64,000 nucleotides of DNA from Pseudopyrenochaeta lycopersici (taxonomy: Eukaryota > Ascomycota > Dothideomycetes > Pleosporales > Pseudopyrenochaetaceae), in NCBI GenBank assembly GCA_003313425.1, contig NHZP01000075.1:62001-126000 (forward strand), written 5' to 3'. The notes under the pieces are model-generated. The model did not search any database. It saw only the letters and a program-made list of their open reading frames with translations, and was not told the DNA's origin. Both the position numbers and the translations under genes were made by a program. This document shows, one piece after another, positions 22,960 to 32,975 of this stretch; position 1 is the stretch's first letter, and every line of letters starts with the position of its first letter.

Positions 22960-24086
22960 ATGCCACCACAACGCCAAATTCTTCAAGAAATAGACCAAAA
23001 TACGCGCAGGCGTCCCAATTTAACCGTCCAGCAGCGGAATCATATTATTGGCATGCTGCATGGTGGTGCAACAGTCGCTCAAGTTGCTGACGCGTTTGGC
23101 CGAAGTGAACGCGGTATACGCGACATTAGAAAAAGATATCAACAAACTGGCAAAACAACAGATAAACCTCGCAGCGGTAGACCACCTATACTATCGCTTC
23201 ATCAGAAGAAGATCATCTATCGTAAAGCACGCGCACAGCCAAAAATTACATATAAAGAGCTAGTCAAAGCAGCAGTAGTTATGAATCCAGATGGCACCAC
23301 TTCGAAGCCACCTAGCTATCCTACATTAAGGCGGTATCTCAAAAGACAGGGCCTTACTAAATCTCCTTGTAAGAAGCGTCCTAAGCTTAACAAATCGCAT
23401 GCGTTACGGCGGCTCAAGTTCTGTAGAGAGTACTCTCAATTCCCGTAGCATCGCCGCACGCTGCGCTTCTCAGATGAGTGCTCCTTTCAGAAGGGCTCAG
23501 GCCAAAACCAAGAGTGGGTATTTCGTAATTCACAAGAGAAATGGAAGGCAACGATGCTCTAAACCTATGGCTGTGGTAAGAAGGTAGCACAGATGGTATG
23601 GGGTTCAATATGGATAGATGAACGTGGGCATGCAAGGAGGAGCCCTCTAGTCATAATGGAGCGCGATCCTGATGCTCCAAACAATGGATACTCTGCCAAA
23701 AGTTACATTAAGGCTTTGAAGAAAGGCCTCTTACGATCATGGCGTCGTTCACAGCTTTTTATGCAGGATAACGCGCGCATACATACAGCTGTAGTAACAA
23801 GGAGATTCCTGGCTGAGCGCCACATCAGCACTATTGACTGGCCACCCTACTCACCTGATCTCGACCCAATTGAGCACCTCTGGTTGTATCTCAAAAAGCT
23901 CATGTACAGATCCTATCCTCAGTACAACAACTATAGTAGAGCTATAGAGGAGTGGGATGGCTTTGTAGTGCATTGAAAGATTGCTGGCGTCGCATACCAG
24001 CCAACCTGATCCGGCGCCTCATCATGAGCATGCCACGACGAATTGCTGCATGCAAGAAAGCGCAAGGGTGGCAAACAAAATATTGA
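22960..24086 (+). pseudogene. Tc1/mariner transposase (HTH, DDE), broken
   Basis: One frame from ATG 22960. The N-terminal helix-turn-helix pair is seen as GGATVAQVADAFGRSERGIR and a GRPP linker. The catalytic part has RFSDECSFQKG (first Asp), QLFMQDNARIHTAVV (second) and WPPYSPDLDPIEHLW (third acidic residue, E), the DDE pattern of Tc1-like enzymes. In-frame TAG at 23446..23448 and TAA at 23560..23562 interrupt it, and a frameshift near 23955-23975 precedes the conserved tail (MSMPRRIAACKKAQGW) that ends at 24084..24086. The TAG replaces what looks like a Trp codon, as RIP would do. Confidence 0.92.
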
Positions 24087-24225
24087 ACATGTGCGCAACT
24101 AATACTCCAAAAATAATTGAATTATATTATATATTGGCTGAGATGCATGGTGTTGAAGTTTTATGTACATGTGCTGGTGAAGTGGCTCGTGCGTGCGCGG
24201 CGAAAACTTTTGGAAGGGCACTGTA

Positions 24226-24870
24226 TGTGCAGTATCAACAGTGAGCTTGTCAAGAACGGGATCTGAAAATCTGTCTAACCACCGGCACAACCACCAAGGG
24301 CGTTTTGCGTTAAATTATCCAGACGACAAGAACCTCGGCCCTGTCTAAAGAAGCTTCTGATATCCAGGCAAAGTGATCTTGCCTACCTATTGCCTGTAGA
24401 AAATGCCAACGATGATATAGTTTCCAAACTGAACGCCCCCTCCAAGATGCTACCTCGCACTTCGGTTGGCTGGACATGGCTCATATCAAGCAGCAGCAGC
24501 AGCAGCAGCAGTGAAACCGCTTTGGTCCCCTTATGTCCCTTTTCAACTCCTTTCCTACCTCTTGAGTCTCCTCAAAATAGAAACAGCTGGACATGAAGTG
24601 CTAAAAATAAGACAAGATAAACATTGCCTCAGACCTGCTTCAGGGCACAAGTCTTACTCTCTTGTTGGAGTAATTACAGCAAACGGGTCCAAAAATAGCG
24701 CATGATTGTTTGTGATGCCATGAGACTGCTGATACAGGATGCCTGTGGTCGCCAGGCGACCCAGTGCTTGACTGTCAGTCGCTCTCCGTCTTCCGGGGGG
24801 CTCGATCTCGTTTGAGACGTACGAGTCTAAGTTAATTAACTTAGATAATTCGTTAGCAAGCCGCTGTGGG
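24226..24870. other. Intergenic with AGC trinucleotide repeat
   Basis: No gene supported. Contains a pure AGC run of about seven units at 24489..24510. The right end (about 24650-24870), read on the minus strand, may continue the Copia relic that lies beyond the hAT element, but the motifs are too weak to claim. Confidence 0.4.
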
Positions 24871-25909
24871 CAGACCTGCTTAGAATGATATCTATCGCGA
24901 TAAGGATACTTATCCTGATATCCTGATAGTGTGCTAAAGTATATATCAGGATAAGCACTTTAGCTACTTAGATATCCCTGAAGCCTCTTTATCACGATAG
25001 ATATCCTGATTAAGGGCCACGTGACGCATGTTCTCTGTGGCCCTCTCGCGTCTAGAACTCCGCATGCTCAGGCTCAATGTCGCAATAGTTCTATGGTGTT
25101 GAGAAGCCGAAATCCGTTAAGAACTACTCTATATCAATATCAGATAAATCTGCATCTTCAGCTGTAATCTCTCCGTCAACAACTAGTCCTTTTCCTCCGC
25201 TAGAACGCGTAACAATAAGCTCTTCGCGCAGCCAGTTCCCGATGCATTCAACTTTCTCTAGATTCGCACAAGACATCGATTCACGATCCCATGTCATAGT
25301 ACGCCTTGAGCCGCTAAAAGTTGACTCAGAATCATCAGAACTGGGCGGGATATTAACGATATTGAGGGCCCTGCGGCTTAACCGCGGAGAGGTCTTTCTT
25401 TGCTTGTTCGACAGCCACCATTCGGCGGCAGAAAGAGGTTCTATATTGATAGGGGGCACCTGGATAAACGCATCGGAGTCATACTTTACTTCCTTAGAAG
25501 AAGGTTCTTCAATAACTCCTTTATCCACCTCATCGAAGAGATCATCAAGCTCATTCAATGAGTTATCCCTAGAGCGAGTGCTTACCGCCTGAAACGCCAC
25601 AGGCATCCGCAGTGGTCTAGGCACTAGAGTCTTGAATTCTGGAGTTGCTGCTACTGCCTAGTCGCAACATAATTAAGGTGATTGAGATGAGACCCTCAAG
25701 CAGCTCCTCATTCAGGGCTGTTAGAAAAGTATAATCTAATCAGCGGATATGATGAATTCGACCAATCAGAGCGCTAGATTTAATGTGGATATCAATCAGG
25801 ATATCACAATAAGGATTTTTAAAAAGATAGGATATCCGATAAGATATATCACGATTAGCACGATTAGCACGATAGATATCCTTATAGCCTATCATTCTAA
25901 GCAGGTCTG
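24871..25909 (-). mobile_element. Internally deleted hAT-type element
   Basis: A perfect 20-bp terminal inverted repeat, CAGACCTGCTTAGAATGATA, bounds 1039 bp. Subterminal zones (about 24885-25015 and 25775-25890) are full of GATATC, TATCCTGAT and ATCAGGATA motifs in both orientations, like hAT transposase-binding repeats. The only coding part left is the C-terminal dimerisation region of an hAT transposase on the minus strand. I found no 8-bp target duplication, so one end may have been altered. Confidence 0.75.
25124..25624 (-). pseudogene. hAT transposase fragment, C-terminal dimerisation domain
   Basis: 166 residues. The second half is the classic hAT C-terminal motif set: AAEWWLSNKQRKTSPRLSRR, ALNIVNIPPSSDDSESTFSG and RRTMTWDRESMS, then a Glu/Asp-rich tail. 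The catalytic RNase H-fold and zinc finger are absent, so it cannot transpose by itself. The short open frame may be a remnant or a regulatory dimerisation peptide; the former is more likely. Confidence 0.85.
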
Positions 25910-25945
25910 TCGGCTGCGAATTCCCATAGACGGTTGCCATGCTTC

Positions 25946-26243
25946 CTATCCAAAGCCAAGGCTATCTTCGTCATCCATTTGTTGTCCATTGTATGGCTCG
26001 CAGTTCTCGTCGGGCTCGAAATTCCGTTCCTCTGTGACCTGGTGTGTTCCCTCTTTCCAGACCTTGATAATAGATCCATTGGATCCATCCGCGAACCCCA
26101 CAAATCTCCCTCTGATTCCGCGTGGTGTAACTTTCTCAGATTGAGCTCTTTGGTCATTTCGATAGTACATAACGGTTCCGAATATCAAAATCTTTGAGGG
26201 ATCCGGTTGAGATCCGTTGACGACTTCATATAGTGTTTCTCTA
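25946..26243 (-). pseudogene. Ty1/Copia pol relic, region after integrase core
   Basis: Readable minus-strand piece with the linker between integrase and RT typical of Copia elements: ETLYEVVNGSQPDPSKILIF, RGIRGRFVGFADGSNGSIIK and VWKEGTHQVTEERNFEPDE. It stops at a TAA close to the hAT insertion. There is no LTR in sight and the remaining pol is missing. Confidence 0.75.
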
Positions 26244-26244
26244 T

Positions 26245-26457
26245 GACAATGTTTTACGCGGTATTTTCGTTCAAGCTTGTTTACTTAGTTGTATACAAAT
26301 AAAACTCACAGATCACAGCAAACGGTCGTGGAACATCAGCTAGAAGCAATAGCGTCGTAGATTCATGGGCAAAATTGGTCGTCTTATCGCTTCCAAACGT
26401 CAACGGTGCTCAGATACCAACGACCGAACTGAGGTCGAAAAGTCCCGAGACTCTCTC
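26245..26457. repeat. Left arm of a 213-bp inverted repeat
   Basis: Reverse complement of 29733..29945, with only four differences seen, all transitions. The left arm abuts the Copia relic at 26243. It encloses 3.3 kb of gene fragments. Confidence 0.9.
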
Positions 26458-26830
26458 AATAGTAGCTTCGTCTTGGGAAGAAGGGATTGCATAATTCATG
26501 TATTCGGTTCTTGATCCGTTCGTCCTCGACGACCTTCTCGATCTTGGGCATGGTGACTCCTAATAGTATTGACCGACAACGGTCCTGCTGGCAGTAGGCG
26601 CCAGTGTCTGCATTGCGCAGTAGATTTTCCGCCTCTTTCCTGTAAAAGCACCTGCTTCTGTCCAGATATTCGAACTCGAACAACGTATTGTAAAGCCGCT
26701 GATCATCGGACTCCATCTCATCCTTGTACAGGTGTCCTAACATATAGACACAGTATTTAATTACGCCCTTGTCTATCACATCGCCATCTCGTTCCATCTG
26801 TATCTGATCGAGAATAACGTGGTTTAGCAA
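26456..26830 (-). pseudogene. Cullin gene fragment
   Basis: About 110 residues matching the N-terminal repeat region of a fungal cullin (CUL3-like): LDQIQMERDGDVIDKGVIK, YMLGHLYKDEMESDDQRLYN, EFEYLDRSRCFYRKEAENLL and MPKIEKVVEDERIKNRIHEL. Cullins are scaffolds of cullin-RING ubiquitin ligases; this fragment lacks the cullin-homology and neddylation parts, and has no upstream exons. It appears to be a duplicated and truncated piece; the intact gene should lie elsewhere in the genome. A short internal gap after CQQ probably reflects a small deletion. The homology ends a few residues before the inverted repeat arm. Confidence 0.8.
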
Positions 26831-27027
26831 GCGAAGAACGGTTCTGCTTGAAGCGCGTCGATAATGATCGTCACCACTTGCAGCTTACCCCACTTCAGAT
26901 TTCCTCATTTAGCAGATCCATAGCTCAGCCTTCAATCGACTTCAACTAATTACTTTCATCGCAAACTTCGTTTTACGTATCATTTGTATATCTTGTTCGG
27001 AGTGCCTCCCTCAGCCAATTCAAAATC

Positions 27028-27198
27028 ATGTCTGCTGAGCATAGAGGTGGCAATAGAGTAGGCCGTGGCGGCTTCCGTGGAGATCGTGGAGGCGGAGGAA
27101 GAGGCGGACGGGGCGATTTTGGAGGACGGGGAGGCGGTGGTGGTTTTCGAGGGGATAGATATTCTCCGTACTGCATCTCGTTGGAACCGACCTCCTGA
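27028..27198 (+). pseudogene. RGG-box N-terminal fragment
   Basis: Starts at an ATG in good context and gives 56 residues, 40 of them Gly/Arg-rich RGG repeats (GGRGDFGGRGGGGGFRGDR), then switches to unrelated sequence and stops. Such GAR domains start fungal Argonaute-like and other RNA-binding proteins. No donor site was seen at the break, so this looks like a promoter plus first-exon fragment cut from a longer gene. The parent gene cannot be named from this piece. Confidence 0.5.
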
Positions 27199-27224
27199 AC
27201 GAATTATGTTTCGCTACAGTTCCG

Positions 27225-27542
27225 TCAGATTGACCATGTGCGCCCGTGCGCCCATTGTAAGACTGGCTGACAACGAAAGGTGAAGAAGATAAAGGATACG
27301 GTTGAGGCCCAGATGACACCAACTATCCCGAGGTGATCAATACGCTGCCACGAGTCTGCTTGAATGTGGTTCGCGAAGACATGATAGAGTGAAGAGCACA
27401 GAAAGCTAAGGGCAACTGCTGTAAGATATAAGAAGACTAACTTACCGAAGTTGTGCTGCGTCGTTGGTGACTGAGCTTGGAAGGGCTTGTTTCGGTACGC
27501 ATGGCTGGGGCGGTATGGGCTGGTTGATGCAGGATGCAGCAC
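27225..27542 (-). pseudogene. PAQR / haemolysin III-type membrane protein fragment
   Basis: About 75 residues show the PAQR/HlyIII core: two transmembrane helices (FLYLTAVALSFLCSSLYHVF and LGIVGVIWASTVSFIFFTF) with the family motif S-x-x-Y-H before a loop and D-H-L-G-I after it. PAQR proteins are seven-helix receptors or hydrolases (Izh-type in fungi); five helices are missing, so the piece is dead. It is opposite in strand to the RGG fragment only 26 bp away, which is not a natural gene arrangement. Confidence 0.7.
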
Positions 27543-28127
27543 GGAAACACGAACAAGTCATAGTCTTACGACTTGCTAGAGTGATGTCGGGCGATGATCC
27601 GGATGTTTACTTGAAGTTCATCCAATACCAAGCGACACGGAGCGGCAACAGAAGAGAAGCCCGGAAGAGAGCACTAGGTCAGTATGGGTTGATCCAGGAG
27701 GTAGTTTCCAAGTGGCCTGGACACGACTGAACCAGCCGTTGCTGCATTAACCACTTCACTTGTCCAGCGCTTACGATGGATCTAATTAAATAGCATTGTC
27801 GTATCTCTTGGCACCCACTGCACTTGCCCGTATCATCTGGTGCAGTGGCATGCACACACAGTCTGATTTCTTTCTTCATCCAAGTCTAGAAAATCTTATC
27901 GCCTCTCGCACACGCTAGAGGCCGAATTTTCAACTCAGCTAAAGATCGAGTATTCAGAATAACTACATGGCTATGACGATTGGGCTCAATATTGAACCTG
28001 CTCGTTGAGCAGGCTTGACCATGTGACGGATGCTAGCGCGCGTCACCGCCTTGGCTTTGTTCCCGCTGGGCAGCTGGGCAGGTAAGCGTGGAGGGCCGCC
28101 GAGAACTTGTAAGCCAGTATTGGTCAC
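27543..28127. other. No gene identified between fragments
   Basis: A plus-strand frame, 27464..27730, has natural-looking composition at its end (DDPDVYLKFIQYQATRSG), possibly another captured fragment, but I do not recognise it. The rest is unremarkable. Confidence 0.35.
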
Positions 28128-29200
28128 ATGATTCGAGAATTAGTAATCTCTCATGAACATATAGCTGCAGGCTACCCTCCATCTAAAACAGACAATCAAT
28201 ATAACATGCACTTCTATGAAGAATTTCTTTGTGCACCCTTTAAGGCTTACAGAACTCAACCTCACATTCATCTTATTCTCTTAGTAATCGTATATGTAGG
28301 CACACTGCCACTTTCTGAACGCTGCATCATGTGTCTCTATCTCCTTGTCTCATCAACCTCTTCTGTGTCGCACGCCGTTGAAGTCAATGGACGCTTGTGG
28401 TCACTTCAACCCTTTGACCTCGACGGCTCTAGTGATGAAATTAACCTCGCATACTCTTGCATCTCATACACATGGGGCTCTGGCCGCGAGCATGACCCCT
28501 TCGATCCATCACTTTTAGTTTCGGATCGTACGATCCCTGCCTTGCAAACCTTCACCCGACATCGGCCCTCCTGCTCGAGCATTTGGATTGACGCATTCTG
28601 CGTCCTATCCATGGAGCCTGAGCGAACGCAGATGCTTGAGAGCATGGGCTATATCTACGCGCGAGCAGATGAAGTCCTGGTCGTTCTCTCATCAGCCGCG
28701 CTGCCGGCACTTACTCGCATGCTCGACTCCAGTCACCTAGACGTCACCGACCTAGCAGTTCTAGAGAGCGAGGGGTGGGTGGAGCGCGCGTGGACATATC
28801 AGGGGGCTGTGAACAGCAAAGCGCTTTTACTATCCTGCGAAGGAGAGGCGAGCGCACTTGTCCCGGCGAACCGATTCTTCGACTGTTTAGGTTACGCATT
28901 GGCTCATTGCACGGGCTCAATACTGGACAAACTTCGTGTCTGTCCCCGACTGAACGCTTTTGAGGATATCATGGCCGATTTCTAACGGGACGGGTTCGCA
29001 CTTCGGAGCCTCGCAACCTTTTATTCCTGAGTCTATAAATATGTAGTCAGCGGGATAACGTTCTAAAATTAATGCTCTTCTAGCCTATCAGCCAAGAATG
29101 TGCGGAGGATCATTTCTATGCCATGATTGGAGCGATCAGTGCTCATTCCCGCTTCCTGGCCATGATCCTACTCTGCTCGATGCGTCGAGAGCATGGAAAT
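28128..29200 (+). pseudogene. HET-domain protein pseudogene, truncated
   Basis: The first 100 codons (about 28128-28380) show no family match; from residue 85 on it is clearly a HET protein of a type common in Dothideomycetes: AYSCISYTWGSGREHDPF, SIWIDAFCVLSMEPERTQML, MGYIYARADEVLVVLSSAA, WVERAWTYQGAVNSKALLL and LNAFEDIMADF. A stop at 28983..28985 falls where the family normally continues, and a later frame holds the next conserved block (CAEDHFYAMIGAIS, about 29095-29140), so about 100 bases between are scrambled. The catalytic or effector meaning of this HET class is unknown; the copy is non-functional. Confidence 0.8.
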
Positions 29201-29732
29201 CCCGCAGGGGATCGAGAGCGAAAACAGAAATTGGCTCGAGAAGCTCAAACAGACATACTCTAATCCAGACTACCTGATAAATTCCATGAATCGCACAATC
29301 AGCTCTAGTGGTGACCTAGAGAAAGGGAGAGTGAAGAGCAGGACAACGAAAAGGTAAAAGAGGATTGCCTACCTTTGGATGATAGTTTCTTTCAGCCATT
29401 GAAACGAAAGCTCCTCTCAGAGGAATATCAACCGACCGTCAAACGAGCTAAGGTATTGCTTATTGCTTCGATAGACGCTGAGGGCATGCAGCAACCCCCT
29501 GCTACGTTGATGTATACAAGCCTTTCTTCTTTCCATTTGCCACTACAACATTCTATGAGAAGCTTCCGGAACTCAAATGCACTTGCAATCATCGAATTCA
29601 TGACCATAGTATCATCACCTAAGTAGGACGGGTAATAGCTCTTGGGATGATGGAGGAGGGAAGGAGGAGCCATTTCGTCAGCTCAATCCCGTCCATTATG
29701 CCAGATTTGTCTCGCTCATTTTCAATCGGACG
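29201..29732. other. Unassigned DNA inside the inverted-repeat segment
   Basis: A plus-strand frame at 29375..29626 begins with plausible protein (PLKRKLLSEEYQPTVKRAK) but has no recognised family. May be one more captured fragment. Confidence 0.3.
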
Positions 29733-29945
29733 GAGAGAGTCTCGGGACTTTTCGACCTCAGTTCGGTCGTTGGTATCTGAGCACCGTTGACGTTTGGAAG
29801 CGATAAGACGACCAATTTTGCCCATGAATCTACGACGCCATTACTTCTAGCTGATGTTCCACGACCGTTTGCTGTGATCTGTGAGTTTTATTTGTATATA
29901 ACTAAGTAAACAAGCTTGAACGAAAATACCGCGTAAAACGTTGTC
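29733..29945. repeat. Right arm of the 213-bp inverted repeat
   Basis: Reverse complement of 26245..26457, four transitions apart. Sequence outside the arms (26244 leftward, 29946 rightward) is not shared, so the repeat has sharp ends. Confidence 0.9.
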
Positions 29946-31984
29946 GATAAAGGTAACCCACTGCAACCTCCCCATGATTACTCTCTGAGTGTTGTTTCAC
30001 ATACGCTACACGTACTTTGTTACCGCGAGTCACATGGCCTGATGCTGCGAGATACTACCTCAGGGATGAAGGACATGGTTACTGAGAATTAGACCGCTCG
30101 AGACGAGACGACCTTTGATGACGTTGGTATGATGAATATGATGCTGAGTGGTGGTGAGTGGTGGACCCCGGGTCCAGTGTCAACGAAATGGGCTCGACGT
30201 CAGCGAGGACGTGTTTTGGGCTCCAGAGGAGGCGCTACAAATAGATGATTCTAAAATATAAAGGGCCCGAAAGATGAAGGGAGCCCAAATCAGAAAAGAG
30301 CCCAAATCAAAAATGGTCCAAATTAAGGCCAATCTATTTTTATCGCATCGTAGGGTTAAGTCGGCTATAAAACCTCTACGCGTCTTTCACCATGATACTG
30401 TCTCCTCAGGTACGTACCACTGCGACCACGCTAACAAGCCATGTATGCTTGTAGATCTCGATGGCTTCGTCCCTTGTGTCTCTGCCCCTGGCCACCTGCC
30501 TCCGTCTCTCCATCGTGCCAACTATTGTAGCCTCGAATCGACCCTAGGTCGCCTCCAAACCCTTCAAGCGCGGCAGAGGCTGCTTCACCGGCTTCTCATT
30601 CTTTGAGTACGTATCAGCGATAGAAGGCTATGAGATCTGTGGACACTACAACATGAGAGGTGTCGGAGTCGATATGGTCCAATTTAGGGAAGCATGTCTG
30701 CCTCGCTAGATTCTATGCGGCCTCGGTCAATGCCGCTTCCTGTCGCATCCCCAACTCCTACCCAGATTAACCGCCTAATCGGTACGGAAGCGTTTCTCGT
30801 CGCAATCTGCTGACACGTAGTGGTTGTTCTCAATAGCCATCTCTCTCGACAGAAATGGAATTAGACCTAAGCTTCTCCGGACGAACAAACCCGTTTCGAA
30901 GACGCGATCACAGACTGCTTTGTAAGTAAACTTCCGTGAAGGATCAACGCCCTCTGACCCTTACTCTAGTCTCGCTCGCCCTGAAAGAAGAGTGAAGAGC
31001 GACGCAACGAAGTCTGTTTGCGAGGAATACACCAGGGCTTCTACAGTCTGCGTCGCTAGGCTAGACAGAGCGGTTTGTCGCAATCAAACCCCTCTGTAAT
31101 TGGCGACAAGAACCAGGGTTGATAATCGCATCTAATCTACATGACCGCAGCCATGCGCTCATCGGTCATGGCAAGTTCTCATAGTATTTAGTGATTTTAC
31201 CTCAATCTCAGCTATTTTAACTGATCGCTGTTTTAGGAAAATTGTCTACGCGTGTCCGGTCCGATGGCAACTGCTACCCAGAACGCGCTGCTCATTACCC
31301 ACGCACTCAAAATGCTCGTACAGAACGCCAAACTGCTCATAGCGATCACAGCTAACTATTGTTATAGTTCTAGTGTTGAAGAATTGCCGAAGCCCTCGCT
31401 CAAAACCGCATAAATGCTCGAGAAGCTCACGTACGCCACGCTTAGCGTTAGCAGCTCGCCATCTACCTCACGAACCCTCCCAGCAAGCAGCAAGCAGCTC
31501 GCTCGCTTTCGTCACCTCTACCGTTATACGAAGTCTCTGGTCGTCAGCGAGCAAGCCAGCGAGGCTGAAATATGCTCCGACTCGTCACTCGTGGACTTAT
31601 GGTTATACGCGCGAAGTGTGGATGAACGTCCGCGAAGCTCTCGACTGCCGACTAACAACTACCAGTACCTGATAAGACCAACGCCATGTACTCGCGGCTT
31701 ACTACTCATACTTATCCACGGTTCTAGCAATGGGGCCCTTTTCATAGATCGTGACGGCGAGATGAATCCTTGACTCGTCCAGCACGGGCCGTTTTTCCCG
31801 CTCCAGCGGCCTCAACTGCGCCAGGTCCGTCTATACCTGTGCCGCCAAAATTTCTCACTGAGAACTTTGCGATCCTCAGTCCAGCTAACCCGGCGCCATT
31901 TCACCATGGCCAGCTGATAGATCGCCACTTGCTCGCGTGGTTCGAGTAGGGTCGCGGCCACTTTTGGGGATACATTGAAGTACA
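29946..31984. other. Two kilobases without a supportable gene
   Basis: Frames at 30274..30606, 31373..31672 and 31414..31773 have simple or unnatural composition and no motifs. GC content is moderate and RIP damage low. No terminal repeats were detected by eye. Confidence 0.4.
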
Positions 31985-32297
31985 GGTATAATTAGCCAAC
32001 TCCATCAGATCGCTGACGCTGCTTCTGTCATGAACAGAGAGAGCATCGTCTTGTCCTTGCCAAGGCCCCTTCCAAGGCCCCTTCCAAGATCCACAGAAGG
32101 CGCGTGTCGCTATGCAGCCATACACGGTAGTTCTCATTTCGTGTAATCCATTCGCAGGTACCGGCGACTCTACCTCCCTTCGTGCTGATCAAGCTCTCTC
32201 GGTCGACGGTGGGATAGGTGAGGAAAAGGGCATTGCGAAACGCGCTGGTAGCTCGTTCAAGGCTTTTGTCGAGGACCTGCGTTAGTGGCAAATCCAA
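31985..32297 (-). pseudogene. NACHT-type NLR (STAND) fragment around the P-loop
   Basis: The minus-strand frame carries the segment that precedes the NTPase in many fungal NOD-like receptors (ALFLTYPTVDRESLISTKGG, VAGTCEWITRNENYRVWL, SDTRLLW), followed by a degenerate P-loop. A 12-bp tandem duplication (CAAGGCCCCTTC on the plus strand, about 32060-32090) plus a frame change disrupts it: the expected GPGKGKTML-like stretch reappears in another frame as LGKDKTMLSLFMTE. Effector and repeat domains are missing. Such receptors act in non-self recognition; this is a dead fragment. Confidence 0.7.
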
Positions 32298-32708
32298 CCA
32301 ACATAATGTGGAAAAGGCGGTCTGAAAAATAGAAGACCATTTCTCGAGTATTACCAGGTCATGAACGGTGATGACGCCTGCTACCTACGTTCTGAGAACC
32401 CAACATGCTGCATACCAGAAGGTCTCTCCATGTCCAGCAAGAGAAACATCCTTTGGCTTTGCCCGTTCACTGTTCCGTTGACGACTACCTCTCGCTGCGA
32501 GCGCATGATGGGCTAGGGTAGGCTAGATGCAATAGAGCGTATTGTGCAACGCGGGATAAGTACAGTTCGCGTCTAGCAGGCACGCGGGCGCAAAAAAAGG
32601 CCGCACCGCGCGTCCGTGTCCCACCAAAATTGAAACCCAAGTGCTCTGTCAACCAACTTTGCAGCCACACCACCAACGCTCTACATATTATTTTTTCTCC
32701 TCCTCTTC
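32298..32708. other. Spacer
   Basis: No gene. The right end is the probable 5' non-coding part of the transposase fragment that starts at 32709. Confidence 0.35.
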
Positions 32709-32975
32709 ATGACAGACTGGGACAATGGTGATTCTCATGATACGCCCAAAAAAAGCCGGGTTCGGGGGGCGATTGAGTACATGGAGGCCCGTGGCATTCC
32801 ACACTCAAAAGCAGACGTATTCAGATTCAATGGAGTCTCTAAACGACAAGGTTGGGCAATGATCTCACCAGGCAGCGTTGACAGAAGGCACCACAGAAGC
32901 GAGGCAGGTGAGCGCCGTGGTAGGCCCTCACTTATCTCAAATGGACAGCTCAAGGAGATGGACAGGATGCCTTGA
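32709..32975 (+). pseudogene. Fungal Tc1/mariner-like transposase, N-terminal fragment
   Basis: 89 codons. TPKKSRVRGAIEYMEARGIP, VFRFNGVSKRQGWAMIS and RRGRPSLISNGQLKEMDRM form the DNA-binding N-terminus of a widespread fungal transposase group (SRVRGA...FNGVS.RQGW). The frame then breaks and the DDE region is absent, so this is a 3'-deleted copy. Family memory is good; subfamily name uncertain. Confidence 0.7.

Larger units (their letters stand above)
20755..24223 (+). mobile_element. Tc1/mariner-type DNA transposon (host of a nested Fot element)
   Basis: Terminal inverted repeats CAGTGCCCCTCCAAAAGTT (20755 onward) and its imperfect reverse complement ending at 24223 are each flanked by TA (20753..20754 and 24224..24225). 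Without the nested element and its TA duplication it is about 1.35 kb, normal for Tc1-like fungal elements. It carries one transposase gene (22960..24086) with two stops and a frameshift, so this copy is inactive. Confidence 0.9.

Noticed and set aside
24489..24510. Poly-Ser tract as coding repeat
   Set aside because: An AGC microsatellite in a frame with no other coding support.
24863..25917. 8-bp target duplication around the hAT element
   Set aside because: Flanks GCTGTGGG and TCGGCTGC do not match; no duplication is claimed.
26973..27176. Pro/Arg-rich 67-codon minus frame
   Set aside because: Antisense of the RGG-box fragment.
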